NCBI RefSeq assembly: GCF_001293525.1
Contig: NZ_BBYR01000039.1
Span: forward strand, 1 to 64,000
Length of the DNA stretch: 64,000 nucleotides
Source of the DNA: Pseudideonella sakaiensis
GTDB taxonomy: Bacteria; Pseudomonadota; Gammaproteobacteria; Burkholderiales; Burkholderiaceae_C
Reading direction: 5' to 3'
In this document: one piece after another, positions 31,952-40,511 of the stretch
How positions within the stretch are numbered: the first letter of the stretch is position 1
Layout of the letters: each line of letters opens with the position of its first letter
The notes under the pieces: generated by a model
Databases searched by the model: none
The model's input: only the letters and a program-made list of their open reading frames with translations
What the model was told of the DNA's origin: nothing
Made by a program: the position numbers and the translations under genes

Positions 31952-33943
31952 CTAGATCACAGGCAGCCCAAGTCCTCGGAGGTAGTCGAACGTCTCGGCG
32001 TAGTAGCCAGGCACTCGGGTTGCATCATGCTGATCCCCAGGCGGGACGAAGATCACCATGCCTTGCCGCGCCCGAGTCAGCAGCACTCGGTAAGCGTTCT
32101 TCAGATTGCGCTGGTTCTCGGTGCTGTGGATGTTCTTCCACCTGCTCCCAGAAAAGTCGTAGTGGCGCCACCCTGCGGAAGTCATGCGCAGGTCGGCGTC
32201 CCACGCCGCACAGGCCCAGTCCAGTTCCAGGCCCTGAACCTGGAACTCGGTGGCGCACTCTTCCAGGTAGAAGCTGGAGCGCACATCGTCGCCGTCGGCA
32301 AGGAAGTAGTGGATGGGATCGGCCGCGAGCCGCACATCCACGGCGTACGGCCGCAGGCGCATGGCTTTGGATGAGCCGAGCAAGCCGTAGCGCTCGTTGG
32401 CTCGGGCCTGGCGCCTCACCCACTGCTTCGCAGCATTCAGGTCGCGGGTGACGACGATGGGGTATCGATCACCGAAACGGGACAGCGCATCCCGCGCGGC
32501 GTCGCCGTCAAGATCCAGCAGCGCTTTCACGAACGCAGACACGCTGTCGGCGCGAAACGAGCGCATCGATACCGACAGGTGCAGGTCACGATAGAACTCG
32601 GTGCGGCTGCCCGCCCGTGCGCGACTGAGGGGCTCACCTGCACCGTACTCGGCCTCCAGCAACTGGTCGGACAGGCACAGGCGCCAATGCGGGAAGCGCT
32701 CGCGGCAGGCGTCGATCCAGGCTCCGATCCCGGCTTCGCCGGTGTGGATCTCTTGTCCGCCGCCCACCAGGCACACGATCACGGCCCAGCCGACATGCCG
32801 GTCCATGGTTTCGATCAGGAACTCCGGCTCCGATCGGTTGAAATCGGGCTGGTTCTTCTTCTGGCGCATGAACTGCGTGGTCTTCTGCCGATTCCAGGCG
32901 CGCTGGGCCTCGTCGAAGATCACGATGCGGTCCACCGGTGCTTGCGCCGCACGCAGCGCTTCATCTCGAAAGTGGTGGACGTTCTGGATGAAGGCCTTGA
33001 TGGGTTTGGACGCGCTGGCCTTGGTGACCGATTCGCCCGCCTGTCTGCGCCGGCGCACGTCGTCGCGCGTCAGCGCCTCGCACAGCACCGAAACCAGCGG
33101 TCCGTTGCCGGACAGGAACACGGCGTGCGCGTCGCCGATGTCGCGCCGCGCAGTGGCCAGGTTCAGACCGACCAGGGTTTTGCCGGCACCCGGTACGCCA
33201 GTCACGAAGCAGATCAGCTTCTCGCCCTGTTGCCGGGCTTGCCGAATCAGCGCTTCGAGCCTGTGCGCCGTGTCGGTCAGGTTGGTGGCATCGGCCTCGG
33301 TTCGAACGATGTCGGTCACCTCGTGCCGTGCGTACAGGTGCTGGGCCGCTTCGATGATGGTGGGGGTGGGGCGATAGCGCCCGGCCTGCCAAGCCTTCGG
33401 GTCGATCGGGCTGGCGAAGCACTGGCTGAGCTCGTTCAGCAGCTCGGGCACCTGCTGTGGTGCGAGCGCGATCGGGTCCCTGACCCCGTCGCTGGCGTAG
33501 CCCGGCGCAGCGGACTCACGGGCCGCCAACCCGGTGGGAACCACCACCGGAATGATCGGCAGCCCGTGGCTGGTCTCATGAAAGTTCTTGGTGTCGAGCG
33601 CGTACTGCCAGACCTGGTTCAGCGCGCTCTGGCCCACGGTGGAGTCACCCACCTTGAACTCCAGGATCACCACGCATCCGGCGATCACCAGCACGGCATC
33701 GGCCCGCAAGCCCATGCGCGGGATGTTGAACTCCAGCAGCAGCGTGCCCTGTCGTCCCTTCAGCCATCGCCGCAGCAGTTCAATCTCTGCGAGCCACGCG
33801 TCGCGCTGTGCCAGCTCCACCGCGTGATGGCTCTGCCGGGTGAGCTCACCGACGATCTCATGGTCGGACTGGGCACCGAAGTCATCGAACGATGCGGCGT
33901 ACCAAGCCCGTTGGATCAGCCGGAGCGGGTTCGCGGGTGCCAT
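31952..33943 (-). CDS. DUF2075 protein: PD-(D/E)XK nuclease-like domain plus SF1 helicase
   Basis: A 663-residue protein. The N-terminal region has a nuclease-like pattern: D82 (GLRADAV), E95-F-K97 (VVILEFKVG) and Q110-x3-Y114 (NQVWQYA). A P-loop follows, GVPGAGKT (249-256), Walker B VIFDEAQ (341-347), and near the end a motif VI-like block, YRVLLTRARQGMVIFVP. This combination marks DUF2075 proteins, relatives of Schlafen-type AAA/SF1 helicases that are frequent in defence islands. It probably acts on nucleic acid. ATG 33943 was chosen; an alternative frame to 34000 lacks support. Lower GC than its flanks suggests transfer. Confidence 0.8.
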   Translation of the reverse strand: MAPANPLRLIQRAWYAASFDDFGAQSDHEIVGELTRQSHHAVELAQRDAWLAEIELLRRWLKGRQGTLLLEFNIPRMGLRADAVLVIAGCVVILEFKVGDSTVGQSALNQVWQYALDTKNFHETSHGLPIIPVVVPTGLAARESAAPGYASDGVRDPIALAPQQVPELLNELSQCFASPIDPKAWQAGRYRPTPTIIEAAQHLYARHEVTDIVRTEADATNLTDTAHRLEALIRQARQQGEKLICFVTGVPGAGKTLVGLNLATARRDIGDAHAVFLSGNGPLVSVLCEALTRDDVRRRRQAGESVTKASASKPIKAFIQNVHHFRDEALRAAQAPVDRIVIFDEAQRAWNRQKTTQFMRQKKNQPDFNRSEPEFLIETMDRHVGWAVIVCLVGGGQEIHTGEAGIGAWIDACRERFPHWRLCLSDQLLEAEYGAGEPLSRARAGSRTEFYRDLHLSVSMRSFRADSVSAFVKALLDLDGDAARDALSRFGDRYPIVVTRDLNAAKQWVRRQARANERYGLLGSSKAMRLRPYAVDVRLAADPIHYFLADGDDVRSSFYLEECATEFQVQGLELDWACAAWDADLRMTSAGWRHYDFSGSRWKNIHSTENQRNLKNAYRVLLTRARQGMVIFVPPGDQHDATRVPGYYAETFDYLRGLGLPVI

Positions 33944-34065
33944 GTCACGCGCCAGGTTATCAGAGCAGCGACGAGGCCCACGAACGATCAGTGCCGCCAC
34001 GTCGCCGGCCTCGGTCTCGCGCGAGGTCAGCGTGCACAGCTCCTTCGTCCCCGGGGCTTCATGCC

Positions 34066-34113
34066 GTTGCCATCCGGGAACGCCCGCGAAACGAGGCGCT
34101 TGCGGATGGCAAC
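34066..34113. repeat. 11-base inverted repeat
   Basis: GTTGCCATCCG (34066-34076) and CGGATGGCAAC (34103-34113) are a perfect inverted repeat with a 26-base spacer, upstream of the DUF2075 gene. The right arm overlaps the left copy of the direct repeat described next. It could be a hairpin or a recombination site. Confidence 0.6.
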
Positions 34114-34149
34114 CGAGATGGGCGAGCCCCCGAGAACCGCTACATCAGC
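34094..34149. repeat. Left copy of an imperfect direct repeat flanking the MNT/antitoxin segment
   Basis: AGGCGCTTGCGG (34094-34105) and a 26-base block at 34124-34149 recur in the same order and orientation at 35119-35177, where the second block overlaps the 3' end of rng. The 12-base part is identical and the 26-base part matches at 23 positions. The distance between the parts is 30 versus 33 bases. Confidence 0.7.
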
Positions 34150-34328
34150 CGGCTACCGCAGAATGATGGCTTCCACGGGTCGGGCGCGTCGATCGGAAAG
34201 CGCCGGGCCTCGTAGGCCTGCACCAGCGTGGCCAGGAGATGGAGTCGGTCACCCTTGGGCCGGGCCTGCAGCAACCGGGCCGGGGCATGGCCGCCGTCCA
34301 CCGCCTTGCGGGGGCCCTTGCCCGTCAT
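34140..34328 (-). pseudogene. Frameshifted HigA-like antitoxin remnant
   Basis: An open frame of 62 residues. The middle, GDRLHLLATLVQAYEARRFPIDAPDP, is the N-terminal signature of HigA-type antitoxins, which normally continue with V-E-A-I and an XRE helix-turn-helix. Here the frame becomes WKPSFCGSRLM and stops. Restoring one G after ...GACCCG (near plus 34178) would read V-E-A-I, so a one-base deletion is visible. The helix-turn-helix part is also missing. The ATG overlaps the stop of the upstream nucleotidyltransferase gene by 4 bases. No partner toxin is seen. Confidence 0.6.
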
Positions 34329-34972
34329 GCGGCTGCCCGGGTGAGGCGCCGCCGGGCCTGGTCTGGCGCGGCACCCTTGAGCACGCGACCTTCACGCACG
34401 ACGTTGCACCACCAGGGATCGTCGTCCGGCAGCGCCGCCAGGTCCTTGGCGGTCAGGGCCGTGAGCGAGATGCGGATCTGCTGGCCGTCTTCCAGAGGCA
34501 TGAGCGCCTCGCGAACCTGGTCGCCCACCGCCTTCGACCTGACGACGAGCGCAATGTCCAAGTCGCTGCCGGGCGCGTCCTCGCCACGCGCCACGCTGCC
34601 GTAGAGCCATGCGGCGCTCACGGCGCTCTTGCGATCGAGCACGTCACGGATCGAGCTCATGAGCGCATCCCATCGAGCCTGCTCGTCGTGGAACAGCGCG
34701 GCCAGCGAAGCTCCCAACGGATGCTCCGAGTTCAGCGCGTAGAGCTGCGTCCGCCCCGAACCGTGGGCCTTGACCAGCCGCTGACGGGCCAGCACGTCCA
34801 GGACGCCCCGCGTACCCTGCGGTGTGAGCCCGGCCGCCGCAGCCAGCTGCGGCGCCGATTGCGGCGCCCTGTCCGTGGCCAGGGCTCGCAAGACACGCAC
34901 GTGGCCCGCGCTGCCGAGCAGCGCCGTCAACGGATGCCGGAGGTGGCTTTGGGTTTGGGAGGGCGCGGGCAC
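34325..34972 (-). CDS. HTH-nucleotidyltransferase (second MNT-type protein)
   Basis: A 215-residue protein with a GTG start. Residues 15-85 are a winged helix (HVRVLRALATDRAPQSAPQL, PQGTRGVLDVLARQRLV). Residues about 115-200 hold the nucleotidyltransferase core: GSVARG (125-130) and the D137-x-D139 metal site (SDLDIAL). It resembles the HTH-MNT proteins that act as antitoxin and repressor, but no HEPN gene follows. The next frame is an antitoxin-like remnant. It is preceded by a strong promoter whose start point falls on the GTG. Confidence 0.78.
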   Translation of the reverse strand: MPAPSQTQSHLRHPLTALLGSAGHVRVLRALATDRAPQSAPQLAAAAGLTPQGTRGVLDVLARQRLVKAHGSGRTQLYALNSEHPLGASLAALFHDEQARWDALMSSIRDVLDRKSAVSAAWLYGSVARGEDAPGSDLDIALVVRSKAVGDQVREALMPLEDGQQIRISLTALTAKDLAALPDDDPWWCNVVREGRVLKGAAPDQARRRLTRAAA

Positions 34973-34978
34973 CGGAAG

Positions 34979-35007
34979 AAAGTACGAGTTTCCTTGGAGA
35001 AAGTCAA
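34979..35007 (-). promoter_or_regulatory. Sigma70 promoter with paired repeats, giving a leaderless mRNA
   Basis: On the minus strand TTGACT (plus 35002-35007), a 17-base spacer and TACTTT (plus 34979-34984). The predicted +1 is the G of the GTG start codon, so the mRNA should have no leader. Two adjacent similar blocks, AAGGAAAATTGACTTTCTCC and AAGGAAACTCGTACTTTCTT (followed by CC), cover the -35 and -10. Each is an imperfect dyad and they look like operator sites for the encoded HTH protein. Confidence 0.7.
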
Positions 35008-35118
35008 TTTTCCTTCGACCGATCCCCCTCTCCGCGCGAAGACTGCGGATTGGACTGGGACTCGGTGAGACCTCAAGGGCCTACCAAAAACGTGCCACCC
35101 TAGAACGCCTGGGAGATC

Positions 35119-35177
35119 AGGCGCTTGCGGGGCGCAGTCAGTCCCGGGGGTGAGACCCCGTGAACCCCTACATCAGC
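35119..35177. repeat. Right copy of the imperfect direct repeat, overlapping the 3' end of rng
   Basis: AGGCGCTTGCGG (35119-35130) and a 26-base block (35152-35177) match the copy at 34094-34149. The block includes the last codons and stop of rng. The position at the 3' end of a conserved gene resembles an attachment-site duplication. Confidence 0.7.
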
Positions 35178-36646
35178 ACGATGTCGTACTGCTCCGGCGA
35201 CCCCGTCGCCTCCGCCTGCAGCGAGATCGGCTTGCCGATGAACTCGGACAGGCCGGCGAGGTGGGGGCTTTCCTCGTCGAGCAGCATCTCGATCACCGAC
35301 GGGGCGGCGACGATGCGGATTTCCTTGGGGTTGAACTGGCGCGCTTCGCGCAGGATCTCGCGCAGGATGTCGTAGCAGACGCTGCGCGCGGTCTTGACCT
35401 GGCCGCGGCCCTGGCAGGTGGGGCAGGGTTCGCAGAGCATGTGCGCGAGGGATTCGCGGGTACGCTTGCGGGTCATCTCGACGAGGCCGAGGTGGGTGAA
35501 GCCGCTGATGGTGACCTTGACGCGGTCGCGTCCGAGCTGCTTGCGCAGTTCCGCGAGGACGGCGTGCTGGTGGTCCTCGCGGGTCATGTCGATGAAGTCG
35601 ATGATGATGATGCCGCCGAGGTTGCGCAGGCGCAGCTGGCGCGCGATGGCCTGGGCGGCCTCGAGGTTGGTCTTGAAGATCGTGTCGTCGAAGTTGCGCG
35701 CGCCGACGTAGCCGCCGGTGTTGACGTCGATGGTGGTGAGGGCCTCGGTCTGGTCGACGATGAGGTAGCCGCCGGACTTGAGGTCGACGCGCCGGGCGAG
35801 CGCGCGCGCGATTTCCTCGTCGATGTTGAAGAGGTCGAAGATCGGCCGCTCGCCCTGGTAGTGCGCGAGCTTGTGCACGGTGCGCGGCGTGAAGATGTCG
35901 CCGAAGGCGACCAGGGCCTCGTACTGCTGGCGCGAGTCGATGCGCACGCTGTGGGTGGCCTCGTTGCTGAGGTCGCGCAGCACGCGCTCGACCAGGCTCA
36001 GGTCCTGGTGCAGCAGGCTGCCGGGCGGGGCCTTGAAGGAGCGCTCGCGCACGGTGGCCCAGGTCTTGCGCAGGTAGGCGATGTCCTCGCCGAGCTCGGC
36101 GTCGCTGGCGTCCTCGGCATTGGTGCGCAGGATGAAGCCGCCGGGCGGGGTGCTGCCGTCGGCGGCCAGCACCAGCTGGTTCATGCGCGCGCGCAGCTGC
36201 TCGCGCAGCTCGTGCGAGCCGATCTTCTGCGAGATGCCGATGTGGTCGTCCTGCGGCAGGAACACGAGCAGGCGGCCGGCGATGCTGATCTGCGTCGACA
36301 GCCGCGCGCCCTTGGTGCCGATCGGGTCCTTGATGACCTGCACGGTCAGCGTCTGGCCCTCGAACACGAGGCGCTCGATCGGCGTCTGCGGCACGCCGCC
36401 GGCGGCGTGGTTCTCGCGCCCGGCCACGTGCACGTCGGCGACGTGCAGGAAGGCGGCCCGTTCGAGGCCGATGTCGACGAAGGCCGACTGCATGCCGGGC
36501 AGCACGCGCGAGACGCGCCCGGCGTAGATGTTGCCGACGAGGCCGCGCTCGAGGGTGCGCTCGAGGTGCAGCTCCTGCACCGCCCCGTTCTCGACGACGG
36601 CCACGCGCGTCTCCTGCGGCGACCAGTTGATCAGGATGTCCTGCAT
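35168..36646 (-). CDS. rng: Ribonuclease G
   Basis: A 492-residue endoribonuclease of the RNase E/G family without the long C-terminal scaffold of RNase E. An S1-like RNA-binding region lies at about residues 25-110 (GNIYAGRVSRVLPGMQSAFVDIG). The catalytic region has TIDVNTGGYVG and GGIIIIDFIDM with the Mg-binding Asp residues, and the Zn-link CEPCPTCQGRG is present. It processes 16S rRNA and mRNAs. ATG 36646 (MQDILINWSPQETRVA) matches the family start; an ATG three codons upstream is possible. It ends the conserved yebC-to-rng block. Confidence 0.95.
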   Translation of the reverse strand: MQDILINWSPQETRVAVVENGAVQELHLERTLERGLVGNIYAGRVSRVLPGMQSAFVDIGLERAAFLHVADVHVAGRENHAAGGVPQTPIERLVFEGQTLTVQVIKDPIGTKGARLSTQISIAGRLLVFLPQDDHIGISQKIGSHELREQLRARMNQLVLAADGSTPPGGFILRTNAEDASDAELGEDIAYLRKTWATVRERSFKAPPGSLLHQDLSLVERVLRDLSNEATHSVRIDSRQQYEALVAFGDIFTPRTVHKLAHYQGERPIFDLFNIDEEIARALARRVDLKSGGYLIVDQTEALTTIDVNTGGYVGARNFDDTIFKTNLEAAQAIARQLRLRNLGGIIIIDFIDMTREDHQHAVLAELRKQLGRDRVKVTISGFTHLGLVEMTRKRTRESLAHMLCEPCPTCQGRGQVKTARSVCYDILREILREARQFNPKEIRIVAAPSVIEMLLDEESPHLAGLSEFIGKPISLQAEATGSPEQYDIVLM

Positions 36647-36796
36647 GGCACCCATGGTATGCGAGGCGCCCGCGCGGCGCCTGCCAGGGTCAACCCGGCC
36701 GGGCCCGACGCCGGGCGGCGGCCGGGCGCCGCGGCCTCGGGAAGACGCCCGGCCGCCCCGGGGGCGGGACGGGCAGCGCCAGGCCCTCGAGGGCGC

Positions 36797-37402
36797 TCAG
36801 ATCCGCAGGCCGGCGCGGCGCAGCAGCGTGGCGGTCTCGAACACCGGCAGGCCCATCACGCCGGTGTGGCTGCCGACGACCCGCCGGGCCCAGGTGCCGG
36901 CCCGGCCCTGGATGCCGTAGGCACCGGCCTTGCCGAAGCATTCGCCACCGTCGATGTAGGCGTCGATCATCGACGCGGACAGCGGGACGAACTCCACCCG
37001 GGTCACGCTCAGCTCGACGAAGGACTGCACGCCGGCACTGACGGCCACCGCGGTGAGCACGCGGTGGCTGCGGCCGGACAGCGCGCCGAGCATCGCCCGC
37101 GCCTCGTCCGGACCGTCGGGCTTGCCGAGGATGCGCCGGCCGAGGGCCACGGTGGTGTCGGCCACCAGGATCGGGGCCGGCGGCAGCCCGCGGGCCTGCA
37201 GCCTTCGCCGCGCCGCGTCGAGCTTCAGCTTGGCCACGCGCAGCACGTAGTCGCGCGGCAGCTCGCCGCGGCGCACCTCCTCGAGCTGCTCGACGTTCTC
37301 GCGCTTGTCGGCCAGCAGCGGCCGGGTGGTGACGCCCATCTGCTTCAGCAGATCCTTGCGGCGCGGGCTGGCGGAGGCGAGGTAGACGAAGGAGGCGATC
37401 AC
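36797..37402 (-). CDS. maf: Maf-family nucleoside triphosphate pyrophosphatase
   Basis: A 201-residue protein with a GTG start. It opens YLASASPRRKDLLKQMGV, the Maf signature, and has ILVADTTVALG and GKPDGPDEARAMLGALSGRSH downstream. Maf proteins hydrolyse non-canonical or excess pyrimidine nucleoside triphosphates, and this form resembles the dTTP/UTP type (YhdE). It lies 22 bases downstream of rlmH and upstream of rng, the usual betaproteobacterial order. Confidence 0.92.
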   Translation of the reverse strand: MIASFVYLASASPRRKDLLKQMGVTTRPLLADKRENVEQLEEVRRGELPRDYVLRVAKLKLDAARRRLQARGLPPAPILVADTTVALGRRILGKPDGPDEARAMLGALSGRSHRVLTAVAVSAGVQSFVELSVTRVEFVPLSASMIDAYIDGGECFGKAGAYGIQGRAGTWARRVVGSHTGVMGLPVFETATLLRRAGLRI

Positions 37403-37424
37403 GGCGGGTCTCGGCGGCGGCGGT

Positions 37425-37892
37425 TCACTCCCGATGGTAGGGGTGGCCGGTGACGACTGTCCACGCCCGGTACAGGCCTTCGGCCAGCAGGACCCGTGCG
37501 AAAGCGTGCGGAAGTGTGAGATCCGACAGCCTCAGCCGCTCGTCGGCACCGGCCTTCAGGGCCGGGTCCAGGCCATCGGGGCCGCCGATCAGCAGCGCCG
37601 CGTCGCGGCCGTCGGCCATCCACGCGCGCAGCCGGTCGGCCAGCTGGACGGTGGTGACGCGCTGCCCGGCCTCGTCGAGCGCGATGCGGCGGACGCCGCG
37701 CGGCAGTGCCGCCTCGATGCGCTGGGCCTCGGCGGCCATCAGCCGCTCGGCCGAGCTGCCGCCGCGCGGCTCGGCCTTGACGGCCTTCAGCTGCAGCCGC
37801 AGCTCGGGCGGGAAGCGTTTTGCGTAGTCCTCGTACGCCGTCTCGGCCCAGGCCGGCAGGCGCTGGCCGACGGCGACGAGCCACAGCTTCAC
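37425..37892 (-). CDS. rlmH: 23S rRNA pseudouridine-1915 N3-methyltransferase RlmH
   Basis: A 155-residue SPOUT methyltransferase of the standard family length. Features are [15 protein letters not shown] at the start, the SAM-binding knot [13 protein letters not shown] and the C-terminal [21 protein letters not shown]. It methylates pseudouridine 1915 in helix 69 of 23S rRNA. Its start overlaps the rsfS stop by 4 bases, so the two are translationally coupled. Confidence 0.95.
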   Translation of the reverse strand: MKLWLVAVGQRLPAWAETAYEDYAKRFPPELRLQLKAVKAEPRGGSSAERLMAAEAQRIEAALPRGVRRIALDEAGQRVTTVQLADRLRAWMADGRDAALLIGGPDGLDPALKAGADERLRLSDLTLPHAFARVLLAEGLYRAWTVVTGHPYHRE

Positions 37893-38848
37893 GGGCGGCG
37901 GGTCTTGCGCGCGGCCGTGCGGGGAGCTGCCGCCGGGCTGCGCGGCGTGGCCGGCGCGGGGGCCGCGCCGGTGCTGCGCTTGACGCCGGTGGTGCGCGTC
38001 ACGCCGGCACGCGGGGCCGGCGCGGCGCCGGCGGCCGGGCGCGTGGTCTTGGCCGCGGGCGCACGGCGCGGGCGGCCGACCTCGACGGTCTGCGTGACCG
38101 CATCGGCGGCCGGGCGCCGCGCGCGGCCCGCCGCACCGGCGGCCTTGGGAGCGCCGGCGGCCTTGGCAGCGCCGGCGGCCTTCGTCGCGCCCGCGGGCTT
38201 CGCTGCGCCGGCACCTGCCGAACGCCCGGAACCGGGCGCCGTGGCCGCGCGCTTGGGCGCGGCGGGTGCGGCGCGCTTCGCAGCCGCCGGTGCAGCCCGC
38301 TTGGCGGACGCCGCGCGCGGGCCCGCCGCCGACGGGGCCGCCGCCGAGGCCTTGCGCTCACGTGCCGGTGCCGGCGCGTCCGGGGCCGCCTGGCGCGCCC
38401 GGGCGGGCACCGGCGCCTGCGCGGCCGCCTTGCGTGAACGGGCCGGCGCCGCCGGCGCGCTGGCGTCCTCGGAGGCCTTCGGCAGGCGGCCCGCGCCGGC
38501 CTCGCTGCCGAGCTTCATGCGCACCGGCTTGCCGCCCCAGATCTCCTCGAGGTGGTAGTACTCGCGGATCGTGGGCTGCATCACGTGGACGACGGCGGCG
38601 CCGCAGTCCACGATGATCCATTCGCCGTTGTCTTCGCCCTCGGTGCTGACCACGCCGAAGCCGCTGGACTTGACCGCATCGCGCACGCTGGCGGCGAGCG
38701 CCTTGGTCTGGCGGTTGCTGGTGCCCGACGCGATGATCACCCGCTCGAACAGCGGGGACAGGTGCTCGGTATTGAAGACGGCGATGTTCTGGCCCTTGAC
38801 GTCTTCGAGGCCGTCGACGATGGCGCGTTGCAGTTTGCGGATGTCCAT
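37889..38848 (-). CDS. rsfS: Ribosomal silencing factor RsfS with a long basic tail
   Basis: A 319-residue protein. The first 118 or so residues are RsfS ([22 protein letters not shown], then [23 protein letters not shown] and [21 protein letters not shown]), which binds uL14 and blocks subunit joining under starvation. The remaining 200 residues are Ala/Pro/Lys/Arg-rich with repeats such as KRAAPAA and KAAGA, like a histone-H1-type tail. Ordinary RsfS is about 110-130 long. The tail is probably disordered and positively charged. It starts immediately after the nadD stop. Confidence 0.92.
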   Translation of the reverse strand: MDIRKLQRAIVDGLEDVKGQNIAVFNTEHLSPLFERVIIASGTSNRQTKALAASVRDAVKSSGFGVVSTEGEDNGEWIIVDCGAAVVHVMQPTIREYYHLEEIWGGKPVRMKLGSEAGAGRLPKASEDASAPAAPARSRKAAAQAPVPARARQAAPDAPAPARERKASAAAPSAAGPRAASAKRAAPAAAKRAAPAAPKRAATAPGSGRSAGAGAAKPAGATKAAGAAKAAGAPKAAGAAGRARRPAADAVTQTVEVGRPRRAPAAKTTRPAAGAAPAPRAGVTRTTGVKRSTGAAPAPATPRSPAAAPRTAARKTRRP

Positions 38849-39526
38849 TCAGCTCCCGGAGGGGTTGGGGCCGGGCGGCACCGCGTCGCGGTACAGCCGG
38901 CGGGATTCAATATAGCGCGCGACCGCCGGGACGACCATGCCGTCGAGCGGCCGGCCGGCGGCGATGCGCTGGCGCAGCGCCGTGGCGGACAGCGGCCACG
39001 GCGGCATCGACAGCCACTGCACCGGGTGGTCCGCCAGCGCCGGCGGCAGCGGCTCGGACGCCGCGGCCGGCGCGGCCTCGTCCGCCGGCCGCCGCGCGAC
39101 GGCCAGCGTCACCCGCGCGAGCAGTTCGCGCCAGCGGTGCCAGGTGGGCAGCCGGCGCCACTGGTCCTCGCCGATCAGCAGCACCCAGGCGGTGCCCGGG
39201 TGGGCCGCCTGCAGCGCCTCGACCGTGTCGATCGTGTAGCTGGGGCCGTGGCGGCGGATTTCCAGGTCGTCGACGACGAAGCGCGGGTCGCCGGCGTCCG
39301 GGTCGGCGACGGCCAGCCGCAGCATCGCGAGCCGGTCCTCGGGCGGCGCCAGCCGGTCGGGCTTCTGCCAGGGGCGCCCGGCCGGCACCCAGCGCAGCTG
39401 GTCGAGCGCCAGGTCGGCCAGGGCGCTGCGCGCCAGCGCGAGGTGGGCGCGGTGCACCGGGTCGAAGCTGCCGCCGTACAGGCCGCAGCGCGCACCGGCG
39501 GCCGCGGGCCCGGCGGCCAGGCTCAA
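38849..39526 (-). CDS. nadD: Nicotinate-nucleotide adenylyltransferase
   Basis: A 225-residue protein with the nucleotidyltransferase motif [18 protein letters not shown] and the C-terminal block [27 protein letters not shown]. It converts nicotinate mononucleotide to deamido-NAD in NAD synthesis. No ATG or GTG fits upstream of GLYGGSF in frame; the likely start is TTG at 39526, which overlaps the hemF stop as TTGA. This couples translation to hemF. The middle insert has an Ala/Glu-rich loop ([12 protein letters not shown]). Confidence 0.9.
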   Translation of the reverse strand: MSLAAGPAAAGARCGLYGGSFDPVHRAHLALARSALADLALDQLRWVPAGRPWQKPDRLAPPEDRLAMLRLAVADPDAGDPRFVVDDLEIRRHGPSYTIDTVEALQAAHPGTAWVLLIGEDQWRRLPTWHRWRELLARVTLAVARRPADEAAPAAASEPLPPALADHPVQWLSMPPWPLSATALRQRIAAGRPLDGMVVPAVARYIESRRLYRDAVPPGPNPSGS

Positions 39527-40485
39527 GCCGGCACCCCGGGCTCGGCGGGCGCGGGCGGCGGGGCGTGCGGACCCTCGGCCCACTCGCGCGGCCGCAGGAA
39601 GTCGGTGTAGAGCCGCGCCTCGGGCGTGCCGGGCGCGGGCTGCCAGTCGTAGCGCCAGCGCACCTCGGGCGGCATCGACATCAGGATGCTCTCGGTGCGG
39701 CCACCGGACTGCAGGCCGAACAGCGTGCCGCGGTCGAACACCAGGTTGAACTCGACGTAGCGGCCGCGCCGATAGCACTGGAAGTCCCGCTCGCGCTCGC
39801 CCCAGGGCTGCTCCCGGCGGCGCTGCGCGATCGGCAGCCAGGCCGGCAGGAAGGCGTCGCCGACGGCGCGCAGCATCGCGAAGCTGCGCTCGAAGCCCAG
39901 TTCGTCGAAGTCGTCGAAGAACACGCCGCCGACGCCGCGCGGCTCGTTGCGGTGCTTCAGGAAAAAGTACTCGTCGCACCAGCGCTTGAAGCGCGGGTAC
40001 TTGTCCGCGCCGAAGGGCGCGAGCGCATCGCGCACGGTGCGGTGGAAGTGCACCGCGTCCTCCTCGACGCCGTAGTAGGGCGTGAGGTCCATGCCGCCAC
40101 CGAACCAGACCACCGGGTCGCCGTCGGCCGGGCGCGCGGCGAACATGCGCACGTTCATGTGCACCGTCGGCACGTGGGGGTTGCGCGGGTGGAAGACCAG
40201 CGAGACACCGATCGCCTCGAAGGCCGCGCCCGCCAGCTGCGGGCGGTGCTGCGTGGCCGACGGCGGCAGTGCCCGGCCGCGCACGTGCGAGAAATTGCAG
40301 CCGCCGCGCTCCAGCAGGCGCCCGCCCTCGACCAGGCGCGACCAGCCGTCGCCCTCGAGCCGGCCGCCGGGCTCGCGCTCCCAGCGGTCGCTGACGAAGG
40401 GTCGCCCCTCGTCCGCCTCCATCGTGCCGATGATGGACTGCTGCAGCGCGAGCAGGTACTCGCGGACGGGCGCGGTGTCGAGCAT
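39523..40485 (-). CDS. hemF: Oxygen-dependent coproporphyrinogen III oxidase
   Basis: A 320-residue cytoplasmic enzyme of heme synthesis that decarboxylates coproporphyrinogen III using O2. Family blocks are [56 protein letters not shown] and [24 protein letters not shown] 40485 gives the usual N-terminus ([19 protein letters not shown]). The C-terminal Pro-rich extension is short. It lies between purD and nadD in the conserved block. Confidence 0.95.
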   Translation of the reverse strand: MLDTAPVREYLLALQQSIIGTMEADEGRPFVSDRWEREPGGRLEGDGWSRLVEGGRLLERGGCNFSHVRGRALPPSATQHRPQLAGAAFEAIGVSLVFHPRNPHVPTVHMNVRMFAARPADGDPVVWFGGGMDLTPYYGVEEDAVHFHRTVRDALAPFGADKYPRFKRWCDEYFFLKHRNEPRGVGGVFFDDFDELGFERSFAMLRAVGDAFLPAWLPIAQRRREQPWGERERDFQCYRRGRYVEFNLVFDRGTLFGLQSGGRTESILMSMPPEVRWRYDWQPAPGTPEARLYTDFLRPREWAEGPHAPPPAPAEPGVPA

Positions 40486-40511
40486 GGGAACGGGGCTCGG
40501 TGGGGCGGCGC

